From contig JAAYYE010000013.1 of the NCBI GenBank assembly GCA_012515515.1, positions 1 to 64,000 on the forward strand: a stretch of DNA of 64,000 nt. Direction: 5' to 3'. The first letter of the stretch is position 1. The number at the start of each line of letters is the position of its first letter. Positions 42,495-51,600 of the stretch are shown in pieces. Position numbers and translations under genes: made by a program. This DNA is from Minisyncoccota bacterium (lineage in GTDB: Bacteria > Patescibacteria > Microgenomatia > UBA1400 > PJMF01). A model generated the notes under the pieces. It was given only the letters and a program-made list of their open reading frames with translations. It ran no database searches and was not told the origin of the DNA.

Positions 42495-43424
42495 ATGAAG
42501 AATTGTGAAAATTCTAAGCGCCCCAGTGCTCAAGAAAACAAATCAAGAAAAAAAAAGAAGAGTGCTAGTAGTGGTAGTTCAATGCCACATTGGTGTATGG
42601 AAGCAGCTAGCGCAATAGAAACAAAAAAGCCTCGCACTCAATTGGATAGTCAGCGCCGATCAGCTCAAGAAAAGGTAGTCAAAGGACTTGCCGAAACTGC
42701 ACAGACAAAACAAGCTGGTCTAGAATTTTTAGAAGTTCATAATTTACCTAGATATGCAAAAGTAAGTGTGGATTTGGAAAGATTTGTGGAGAAGCCAGAG
42801 CATGTATTTGCTCAGCTACCATCGCCAACTGGTCTTTATTACACCTCTGTCGTTAATCTGGAAACAGGTGCTAGAACTTTTGGTTTAGAGCACACTCAAG
42901 AAATGGTGAAGGAGTTTATTGCCGAGAAATTAATTAATAAAGAAATTACGCTCAATTCGAAATTGGTATTGTCTGAATATTGGCACAATTACTATGGAGG
43001 AAATTTAATTATTAGTCGAGATGGCAGAGTATTTGTTGAATTAGTCAAAGGAAAACACGAACAATTAGTGAAGGGAAAAGGTAAGATTTTAATGACTGCT
43101 GAAACTAATATGCTGATGGGCTTGTTAAAATTTGATGCCACGACAGAGCTGGCTGATCAGGAAGAAACAAAATTGCGTCAGAGCATTCTTGATGCCTTAA
43201 GTCTAATACCCAAACACTCAGTTGCTCTAACTGAGGGTGTAGTAAAAAGTCGATTTCAAGAACCAGTTGTCAATGATCAAGGAGAGCAGTGTACGATGTT
43301 GCCTTATGACGGGTACTATGAATTTATTTTGACGAAGGCAAATCCCGATATCGACAACTGGTCTGTTATTTTTTTGGATGCTAGAGTTGGCCGAGATGCC
43401 GACAAGTATCAACTGGCAGAATAG
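42495..43424 (+). CDS. Unknown protein with basic N-terminus
   Basis: 309 aa from the ATG at 42495, chosen because AAAGGTG lies 9 nt upstream; a GTG at 42483 overlaps that site. The first 70 residues are Lys/Ser/Arg-rich and likely disordered. The remainder is a compact alpha/beta domain (VNLETGARTFGLEHTQEMV, NLIISRDGRVFVEL). No family recognised, no membrane segment. Followed by tRNA-Trp. Confidence 0.75.
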   Translation: MKNCENSKRPSAQENKSRKKKKSASSGSSMPHWCMEAASAIETKKPRTQLDSQRRSAQEKVVKGLAETAQTKQAGLEFLEVHNLPRYAKVSVDLERFVEKPEHVFAQLPSPTGLYYTSVVNLETGARTFGLEHTQEMVKEFIAEKLINKEITLNSKLVLSEYWHNYYGGNLIISRDGRVFVELVKGKHEQLVKGKGKILMTAETNMLMGLLKFDATTELADQEETKLRQSILDALSLIPKHSVALTEGVVKSRFQEPVVNDQGEQCTMLPYDGYYEFILTKANPDIDNWSVIFLDARVGRDADKYQLAE

Positions 43425-43509
43425 ATAGTAGAGTAGAGACTGAAAATATTTCACTAAAGCGAGCGATTAGCTGTTATAATGGTTGCTGTTAACATAGCTG
43501 TGCCAATAA

Positions 43510-43580
43510 GGGGCGGTAGTTCAATGGTAGAATCAAGGTCTCCAAAACCTTTGATGAGGGTTCGATTCCTTCCCGCCCTG
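43510..43580 (+). tRNA. tRNA-Trp(CCA)
   Basis: Acceptor GGGGCGG/CCGCCCT with a terminal G-U pair, anticodon stem AAGGT/ACCTT with loop CTCCAAA, T-loop TTCGATT, discriminator G. CCA is not encoded. Confidence 0.92.
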
Positions 43581-43620
43581 CAGTCAGTTCCAAAATCCCG
43601 AACAAAACTAATCACTATTT

Positions 43621-44286
43621 TTACTTACTATAAAGGGCAAGTACACAGGGTTTTCTTCCATTGACGTGATGAACAGACTCTGGATTGAGTTCAAAGCCAA
43701 GATCAATCTTTATTTGATGAGAGTAGGCTTGTTTCATAGCTTCTAATTCATTGCCATCACATTTCTTTAAATCTTTTAAAAATTTTTGATATGTGTCAGA
43801 CCCAGATTCAAAGTCTGCCAATATATGTGTGAAATTTTTTTGCCCATTGAGGCACTGAAAAGACCAGGGGATAAATTTTTGGGCTCGAAAAGCTGGATGG
43901 TGTACTCCGTTAATTTTGGTAGTAATATTAAAACTAAGTACACGACTTGAGTGTTTTATTTTTTGTGTAAAAGATGCATTTTTGAGATTAAATACATGTT
44001 TTAAATACCCCGGGTTATGTTCTACAGCTTCCATTGTGTATTTACCGTCTTTTGAGACTAATCGCAAAACTTGTTTGTAAACACCTGGTTCTGGGCGTCT
44101 AGATAATTGTAGTTCGAAGTACTTGCTTTGATTTTCTTGATCAACCACCTCCACTTTAAAATTAGCTGACATATTCATTGGCATCTCTTTGACTAATTGT
44201 GGGTCTAAATTACAGGCATCGCCCTGAACAATTTTACCGTGGATGGGCAGATAAAGGCCATTTTGCCTTTCTCGATCTTTGAACAT
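43621..44286 (-). CDS. Unknown soluble protein downstream of a 665-aa unknown
   Basis: 221 aa, no signal or membrane segment, predicted mixed beta/alpha. A possible beta-rich core lies at about 35-130 (SANFKVEVVDQENQSKYFEL...). No family recognised. It begins 20 nt after the 665-aa gene and is presumably cotranscribed with it. Confidence 0.7.
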   Translation of the reverse strand: MFKDRERQNGLYLPIHGKIVQGDACNLDPQLVKEMPMNMSANFKVEVVDQENQSKYFELQLSRRPEPGVYKQVLRLVSKDGKYTMEAVEHNPGYLKHVFNLKNASFTQKIKHSSRVLSFNITTKINGVHHPAFRAQKFIPWSFQCLNGQKNFTHILADFESGSDTYQKFLKDLKKCDGNELEAMKQAYSHQIKIDLGFELNPESVHHVNGRKPCVLALYSK

Positions 44287-44306
44287 GAGCGTATTTTAGC
44301 AGAAAT

Positions 44307-46304
44307 TTAATCGCCAGGATGATATCCTGGCTCAATGTTTTGTTGGGCAGTTTCGGCTCTCAAATTTTGACCAAATTTTGTTGTTGCGGGTTTTAAATCA
44401 ATTAAGCCCACCAGTTCGTGAGTAAGATTGCCTGACCACAAAGCTCCTAGATCTGTTCGACCCTTTTTTTTGTACAAAGCAGCTAAAGCTTTAATGTTTT
44501 CTAAAATGCGTCGGCCAATTAGCTTGTAAGCTTCAAGTGGGCTGTTGGCACTTATCAATGATTGAATATAATTTTGAAACTCCTGTTCATTGTATTGTGG
44601 CGAGCCAATTAGTTCGTGAAATTTTAATAAGGAAATAAACCAATCTTGTTTATATGCTCCCCACTGGTCTTCAAAACTTATGTTTCGTAACAGCTCGGTG
44701 GCTTGTCTTTCCAGCCACGAGATGGCCATGATGTGATTTGGCTCAATGCCGATCACTTTTTCCTCCATCATTGTGCTTAATTCTTGGTTTAGATAGTTGA
44801 TTGCGTTTGCCAAGACCTCTTTATTGCTCAAAACTCCATTTATTTTAGCTTGTTCTAGTGTTTGCAATTGTTGGTTTAATTCTTTGTCAGAGGTTGTGGG
44901 TGGGAAGTCTGATACCGGTTTGGTGTTTTCTGCCAATCTTCTCAGGACATCAATAGGTTTTACTTTTTTTCTACTTGCGTTTCTTTCTTCAATTTCCATT
45001 TCATATTTTTCTTTGTTAAACAACAGCTGGATTCGTTCTGCTGAATTAAAATAATCAGCTTTGGGAATTACTTGTTCTAATTGAGATTTATCATTAGTAT
45101 CGTAATAATGAAGCATTGAGGTAATCAGCTCATTCACGTAAGGGCGTTGGTCGTGGATGCAGTCTCGTAAGATACCAAATGGTTTTGCCATTATTAGGCC
45201 GTCTAATCGATTTTGCTCCAATTTAGCCAAACTTGTGGCTGGGACCTCCCTAGCTGCAAGTAATAATTCATTGAGATTTTCAGAAGATACTTGACTGGCA
45301 TAAGCGTGACAAAGATAATCGCCAACCCCAAAATCTCCACGCCTCATTCCCCAAATATTGCCACTTTTTAAAAGAATTTCGACCTGAGGATCATTATTTT
45401 GCATTGCGGGAAGCAAGCGATCTATTAATCCTCGTAATTTTTCTGCCGTTAAATCATGATTTCTGGTATAACTTGATATTGCCTCAGCAAACTTTGCTCC
45501 AATATCTCTATCAAAATAATTAGCAACTTCTTTGTAAATCTGTAGCATTAATTTGATTTGATCTGGATTATTAGAGTATAGACCGGATTGAGTGGCGCCA
45601 CTCATAAAATTTTTGTCCAACTCATCTTTTGGTCGTTGAGCTGTAACTAGATAATGATGTTCATAAAGCTCAGAAAAGGCATTAAAAAAATTGATAAATT
45701 CTTCAGGTTTTTTTGCAGTTGGGCGTGAGTATCTATTAGACCCAGATATTTCAATTAAAACTTTTTGAAAATCTTGCACCCTTTCTTGAGCCGTTGGCTC
45801 ATCTATTTCGCTCATAAATTTTGATTTCCATTGGCTCGCTAAGGATTGGTTAAATTTTGCTTGATCTGCAGTAGCACAAACCCCCGTCCACTGCCTCATG
45901 TTTGCAGGGGTTAATTCGCTTTGAGAAGGAAGAATGCTGATGCTTAAGTCGCGAAGCGCTGTAATATATTCAGCAAAATCTTGATCAGAAATTTCTTTTT
46001 GAGTAATGTTGAAAATTAAATTTTGTTTATCACGTTTAGTTTTAGACAGCCTTAAACTTGCTTCTTCTTTTTCTTTTTCATCAAGTTGATCGACTGGCTT
46101 TTGCTGATTGTGTGCAATTTCTTCGTATTGTTGCTCTAAAGTTTTGTCAGGAAAAATAGCATCCACCTGTGGTTGAACGATTGCTGTCCGCAATTGAGTC
46201 TCTTCTAGAATTTTAAGATCTTCAGCGGTCCATTGAAATAATGTTTCTTTATCGTTATTATTATTAGTTGGTTGGGGTTTAGCTGTTTCTGCTGGTTGTT
46301 GCAT
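44307..46304 (-). CDS. Large helical protein of unknown function
   Basis: 665 aa, soluble, nearly all alpha-helical by composition, with acidic/Gln-rich N-terminal 100 residues. No catalytic motif or repeat family was recognised. The very polar N-terminus (QQPAETAKPQPTNNNND) resembles that of the 1507-aa protein further right, which may point to related lineage-specific families. Confidence 0.75.
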   Translation of the reverse strand: MQQPAETAKPQPTNNNNDKETLFQWTAEDLKILEETQLRTAIVQPQVDAIFPDKTLEQQYEEIAHNQQKPVDQLDEKEKEEASLRLSKTKRDKQNLIFNITQKEISDQDFAEYITALRDLSISILPSQSELTPANMRQWTGVCATADQAKFNQSLASQWKSKFMSEIDEPTAQERVQDFQKVLIEISGSNRYSRPTAKKPEEFINFFNAFSELYEHHYLVTAQRPKDELDKNFMSGATQSGLYSNNPDQIKLMLQIYKEVANYFDRDIGAKFAEAISSYTRNHDLTAEKLRGLIDRLLPAMQNNDPQVEILLKSGNIWGMRRGDFGVGDYLCHAYASQVSSENLNELLLAAREVPATSLAKLEQNRLDGLIMAKPFGILRDCIHDQRPYVNELITSMLHYYDTNDKSQLEQVIPKADYFNSAERIQLLFNKEKYEMEIEERNASRKKVKPIDVLRRLAENTKPVSDFPPTTSDKELNQQLQTLEQAKINGVLSNKEVLANAINYLNQELSTMMEEKVIGIEPNHIMAISWLERQATELLRNISFEDQWGAYKQDWFISLLKFHELIGSPQYNEQEFQNYIQSLISANSPLEAYKLIGRRILENIKALAALYKKKGRTDLGALWSGNLTHELVGLIDLKPATTKFGQNLRAETAQQNIEPGYHPGD

Positions 46305-46454
46305 ATTTTTGTCTCTAAATTAGTGTAATAAATATTAAGATAAATGTAAAATAATGTATAAATAATAAATCTACTTGTTGTCCTAGACAATCAATATAAG
46401 TTCCAACATCTTTCACCAATCCCCACCATTTACTTAAAATCTGTAAAAACAGTG

Positions 46455-46460
46455 TAAAAT
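46455..46460 (+). promoter_or_regulatory. -10 box of the DUF167 gene
   Basis: TAAAAT ends 7 nt before the ATG at 46468; the start codon sits in a CCTCATGAGG palindrome. Leaderless arrangement. Confidence 0.45.
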
Positions 46461-46467
46461 TATCCTC

Positions 46468-46689
46468 ATGAGGATTACCGTCAATGTTCACCCCAACTCT
46501 AAGAGACCAAGAATAGAAAAAGATCTGTTGGGAATATTACGTGTTTATGTTATTCAACCACCTTTGCAAGGAAGAGCTAACAAAGCTGCTATCGAGGCAT
46601 TGGCTAAGCATTTTAAGACCAAAAAAAGCAGTATTTATCTAATATCTGGTATGAAATCAAAGATTAAAGTTTTTGAGGTGGGGGATTAA
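46468..46689 (+). CDS. DUF167/YggU family protein
   Basis: 73 aa. Complete small-domain family: VNVHPNSKRPRIEK, LRVYVIQPPLQGRANKAAIEALA and SSIYLISGMKSKIK. Function of the family is not established. Its stop overlaps the next start (TAATG), so the membrane glycosyltransferase is translationally coupled. Confidence 0.9.
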   Translation: MRITVNVHPNSKRPRIEKDLLGILRVYVIQPPLQGRANKAAIEALAKHFKTKKSSIYLISGMKSKIKVFEVGD

Positions 46690-48287
46690 TGGATAAAAAA
46701 TATAACTATTCAGCAATTTTTTGGGTATTAATTTTTGTATTAGCTTTGTCTCTTCGCTATTGGTATAGCAGCACCGAGCTGTGTTTTTATACTGATCAGT
46801 CTAGAGATGCCATTGTTGTTAAGCAGATTATTCAGGGGGAGTGGAAACTATTTGGCCCCGTTGTTAATGGGCGCGGTGCAGTTTTTCATGGAGTACTATA
46901 TTATTATCTAATAGCTCCGCTTTATGCTCTTGGAGGCGGAAACCCCCTTTTTGTAAGTATTGCACTTTCTTTGATCAGCACAATTGCTTTAATTCCAACT
47001 TATTTTTTAGCAAAGGAAATTTTAAAAAGCAAAACACTGGCTTTTATCGTTATTGCTTTAATAAGTGTTTCCTTCACTAGTATTGAAACTAGTGCTTCGT
47101 TTTGGAACTTACAATTATCAATAATTTTCTTACCGATCTATTGTTTGTTCTTGCTGAAAATGTATAAAGAAATGAATGTTAAACACAGTCTTCTTGCTGG
47201 TTTAATGCTCGGCTTACTTATCCAATCAGGTTTTTCAAACATTCAATGGTTGTTGCCATACGCTGTAGTGATTGTTCTGTTGTTTTTTAAACAAAAAGCG
47301 AAAGGCAAATATATCAAAAATTTGTTAATCAGCTTGCTTGGTCTGGGAATTACTACATCTTCGATGATTCTTGTTGAAATTTTAGCCTGGAAAAGAGGCT
47401 TATTTGCTTTGGAAGACTCTCTGCATTGGCTTACTGGAGCTGGTTTTTCACTGCAAAATTTTCAAGCAACTTTAATTTGGTGTTTTAATAGCATAAATAA
47501 TTTTCTCATACCGCAATTTCCTTTTATTACATTAGCAATAATCTTAATAGCAATTCTAGTAATTTTTATTTCAAGAAAAGATAGATCTTGGTTTTGTTTG
47601 GGACTTTTGTTGCTGACGCCAATTGCCGGCCAATTGGCCAGTAACGGTGCTGCATCATATATTTTAACTGGTTATGAAAGTATTTTTTATATTTTTATAG
47701 TCTTAATTTTTTATAAAGTAATTAGATTCTTAGAAAAAAATACTTCTTTCAAGAATCAAACTGTGCTGTTATGTCTAATATTTACGATTTTTATGATCAG
47801 CAACATCGCTATGTTACAAAAAGATAAAATTAGTAATAACACTCTTACCTGCATGTTGGAAAGCACTAGCCTAGAGGAACTCCAAGCAATTGATTATACT
47901 TACCAGCAGGCTAATGGCGAAGCATTTTCGATTGATGTTGTGGCAGAGCCATATGGAATTAATACAAAATATGGCTATTTATATTCTTGGTATGGGAAGA
48001 ATAAATACGGTTATACACCTATGTTCAGTGGTGGATCACAAGATGGTTATATTGGGGAGGGCTTACTAGAAGAAGTGGACAGACACTCTCAGATACATTT
48101 TATAATATACGAGCCAGGCACGTACAATTATTGGTTCCGAATAAGAACAGCTGATGAGCCAGCTACTAGAGAATCTTTAGAATTGTTTTATTATCGCCAA
48201 CCACCCATAGAATACCTGCAAGAAAACAAAGAATTTGGGGATCTTATTAAAGTTGATTATTATTTACTTCCTAAAGATGCTGATTAA
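46689..48287 (+). CDS. GT-C-like membrane glycosyltransferase (GT39/ArnT type)
   Basis: 532 aa, about ten membrane helices, then an extracellular C-terminal domain (about 395-532). The first loop carries YTDQSRDAIVVKQIIQGEW, placed like the catalytic D/E loop of polyprenyl-phosphate-dependent transferases, and GPVVNGRGAVFHGVLYYYL follows. Probably moves a sugar from a lipid carrier to protein or glycan outside the membrane. Acceptor unknown. Confidence 0.8.
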   Translation: MDKKYNYSAIFWVLIFVLALSLRYWYSSTELCFYTDQSRDAIVVKQIIQGEWKLFGPVVNGRGAVFHGVLYYYLIAPLYALGGGNPLFVSIALSLISTIALIPTYFLAKEILKSKTLAFIVIALISVSFTSIETSASFWNLQLSIIFLPIYCLFLLKMYKEMNVKHSLLAGLMLGLLIQSGFSNIQWLLPYAVVIVLLFFKQKAKGKYIKNLLISLLGLGITTSSMILVEILAWKRGLFALEDSLHWLTGAGFSLQNFQATLIWCFNSINNFLIPQFPFITLAIILIAILVIFISRKDRSWFCLGLLLLTPIAGQLASNGAASYILTGYESIFYIFIVLIFYKVIRFLEKNTSFKNQTVLLCLIFTIFMISNIAMLQKDKISNNTLTCMLESTSLEELQAIDYTYQQANGEAFSIDVVAEPYGINTKYGYLYSWYGKNKYGYTPMFSGGSQDGYIGEGLLEEVDRHSQIHFIIYEPGTYNYWFRIRTADEPATRESLELFYYRQPPIEYLQENKEFGDLIKVDYYLLPKDAD

Positions 48288-48330
48288 GTAATTAGAATCT
48301 TTATTAACTCGCTGACCTTCAACTTCTCTT

Positions 48331-48359
48331 TTTACAAAGCTGATAACTTTTGATATAGT
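48331..48359 (+). promoter_or_regulatory. Promoter of the 89-aa gene
   Basis: TTTACA, 17-nt spacer, TATAGT, then only 6 nt to the ATG at 48366. The clearest leaderless promoter in the window. Confidence 0.65.
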
Positions 48360-48365
48360 AGCCAC

Positions 48366-48635
48366 ATGAAAATTGAGACAGCTAAAAACATTTTAACTAA
48401 GTACGGTTGCCAAGTTCCCAAGGATTGCCAAGAAGCTAAAGCAATTTTGGATAAATATAGCAATGGAGAAATTGATTTTTGTGGCGATGGAATTAACCAG
48501 CAAGCTGTTAGAGAAATTTATAATGCACTTAGCATAATTTTATGTTCTGAAATGGGTAAAGAAAATCGACCCGATCCAAAGCGAAAGGATCGCAAGGCTG
48601 CTGAGGAAAGAAAAAAACGCTTAAATATTCGCTAA
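48366..48635 (+). CDS. Small unknown protein
   Basis: 89 aa. An N-terminal helical domain with three Cys (GCQVPKDCQEAKAIL, DFCGDG) and a highly basic tail (RPDPKRKDRKAAEERKKR), suggesting nucleic-acid contact. No family recognised. A strong promoter with leaderless spacing supports it as a real gene. Convergent with the 1507-aa gene. Confidence 0.7.
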   Translation: MKIETAKNILTKYGCQVPKDCQEAKAILDKYSNGEIDFCGDGINQQAVREIYNALSIILCSEMGKENRPDPKRKDRKAAEERKKRLNIR

Positions 48636-48680
48636 GTAAATTATTCTAATGGTTTTATTGTTTCTCCCAAACAATTGGTT

Positions 48681-51600
48681 TTATTGTTGTTCCCAAACAA
48701 TATTCATATCTTTGAGTTTGTAATTGGGACTATAAGAAAATATTTTTTCTTCTTCAAAACTAAAGGCTTTATTTATTTGCCGTACCCTTTCGTCCATAGC
48801 TTTTTCAAATTTTCCTCCGGTACGATTGGTTCTAATTGCTCCATTTTTTGATAATAAAATTTTATTAAAACCATTGTTTTTAGCAAAAGTTTCCAAAACT
48901 TTCATCAAGCCATTAAACATCGATGCTTCATCTGTAGAGTAGAGGAAAGTGCTAGAAGGATTTAGGGAAGCGCTGAGCACTTTTTCTCCTTTTTCCTCAA
49001 AATGATGTAGCAATACTAATCCAAGACAGCGATTAGTATCGGGATCTTGTAAAACGAGCTGAAAATAGTTCTCACTATCCCACATGTTTGGTTTTTGTTG
49101 TTCTGGACTTTGATTGGCAAGGGGGTTGTCTTGGCTTACACAAACTCCGCCCACCATTCTGGCATTAGCACTTTCCTTAGTTTTGGAAAAGAAGCCATTG
49201 ATTACTTGTCTTTGTTTACCAGATTCGCTTTCAAATTTTGCCAACTCAGTTTCTAGCAGATTTTGTTCATCGGCAAATAAATTGACAAATCTTAAAGCAG
49301 TCAGGGCTTGAAATTGTTCTTCGTCATATTCGCCAGTATCGATTTTGGCTAAAGAAAGGGCTAAATCTTCCAAACTAGTATCGCCTAAACGAAATTCTTG
49401 CAAATTTAGGGAGTTTCCAGTTAGAGTTTCAACGGCCTCCATAGTTTTAGTTCTTTGAGCTTTGACCTGCCCATAAAATGCCCTAGTGCTGCTTTTTTCT
49501 GAAGTGCTATCAACACTTAAACCTTGAGTTAAATTTTCATAATAAAGAATTAATTTTTTGATAGTTTCCGGTGGATATTTTTTACCCATTCTTTTTTCGA
49601 TAGTGCGACTGATTTGTGCAATAAAGCTGTCACTCATTCCCAAACGGTCAAGTCTAAACCTATTACTTTGATCACTCAGTTTTGCTTGAGCCTGTTCTTG
49701 AACAATTTTTGCAAAATATTCTTGCATTCTCTCTTTTAGCACTTGGTTTTCCCATCCAGCTTTGACTAAACGCCGATTGACCTCCTTAATCCGATCAGTA
49801 AAAAAACTGTGTAATTCACACATTAGGGCATATTCTTGATTGGAAGCTTGACTAACTCGATCAGTAGTGCCTTGGATGTAATCTCTAACATCTTCAAACA
49901 AAGCAAATTCATAACGCAAAATTAAGTCTTTTAACTCCTGATGGGGGACGGTTTTATCGGTATAAACAGAATCAGCTAAAAGAATAAACATTTTTTCGTC
50001 TAAAGTGTTTAATTGTTTAAGATCAAGATTTTTTAAACCACCCGCAGCCAATTTGTTTTCTAACAATGCATCAACTTTTTCTTCCAACTCTGTTTGAATT
50101 TTTTCTAAATCAAAGCTACTGGCTTTCATTTCCTCTGCCAAAGTTAAAATAGGTTTTTTCAGAGACTCAATAGCTGGCTCATTGATTACTTCACCTTCTT
50201 TGACTTTAATTTTTGCCGCTGCCAACAAATCAATTTCATATTTTTGATCATAAGTAAACTGAGTTAAATCGGCAGTTCTGTCAACACAAGCTTTAGTTTT
50301 TGCCAAACCTCCCCAGTTTCCAGCATTATTAGGATAAACCGCTTTGAGCAGGTCATTGTAAAAGAGTTTTTGTCTATCTTGTTCAGGAATCGGTTCCGAG
50401 CTGATCATTTGGCTGCCTAGTTGTTGTAATTCTGCAACATAAGCCTCTTCTAAATTTCTCGCTTCAGCTTTTAAATAACCTTCAGCAATTGTTGGACTTA
50501 AAACTCTAAATTTTTGTGTAAAATTTAAAATTTTATTTCTATTTTCACTAGTAATGATACCTGCTTTTATACAAATCACATATTCGTCCAGAATAGTTAA
50601 AGTTTTTTTACCATGAATCCCAATAAACCTGCTTAAAAATTTTAAATCTTCAGCATTGTTGGCAATATCTTTACCGTGATTAAAGATAAATAGTCTGAGA
50701 CTTGCTTGGTCTTTATTAAAAAGATGGGGTAGAATTTTTATATAATCATAAGAAAGTTCGGGTTGAATTTGTCCTTGGCCAACTGCTTGTAAAACTTCCA
50801 TGGAAATTTCCTGATCAGAATTGTTTTCAAGACATGTCTGATAAAATTTTGTTAAAAATTGTAGGCCCTCGTCGCTGACAAAATCAAATTTTGGACTACT
50901 TATGAGTATCAAGTGATCTTTATTTAGTAATTTAGGAGCATGTTCATAAAAATTTAAGGCGTTATTTTTAGAAAGTTTGCCATCCACCACACTAGATAAA
51001 ATTTTAACTAATGCTTCAGCATTGCTTGCTTGTGTACTGTCGCCATACTTGTCATCAAACTTTTGATAAAAATCCATACCTGATTTATTAAAAAAATATG
51101 GCAGTTTGTGTTGGAAAAATTGAAACTTCCGCCAATTCTTATTATTATTTAAACAAGGATATGAGTCATAAGCGTCAGCAAGAAAGTTTAAGTCTTCGAT
51201 AGAGACCGAGTGCTTTCCACCACAGCTACCCACAATACCTATGAAGTCATAAGAAGTTAAAAACGAGAGTTTTTTTGGATTATCCTGATTTTTTTCCCAC
51301 AACTCTGTTAAATATAGGAAAGTTCTAAGATTAGTTAATAAATCTAAATATTTATCACTTTGAGGATCGGCATTATTCAAGTTCTTTAAAATATTTCTAA
51401 ATATATCTTCCCAATTTAGTAAATTCATTCTAATCTCATGGGCTTCTATTATTGATTCTAGATTGTCGTCATCAACTTGACTAAGTGTCAACACAAGATT
51501 GGATGCTCGTTGATAAGCCAAAACATCTTCTTGGCTAAGAATACCCTTAGTAAACGTTTCAGCAACTAGCGTATCATTGGTTAAAGAGTTTCGAGCCATT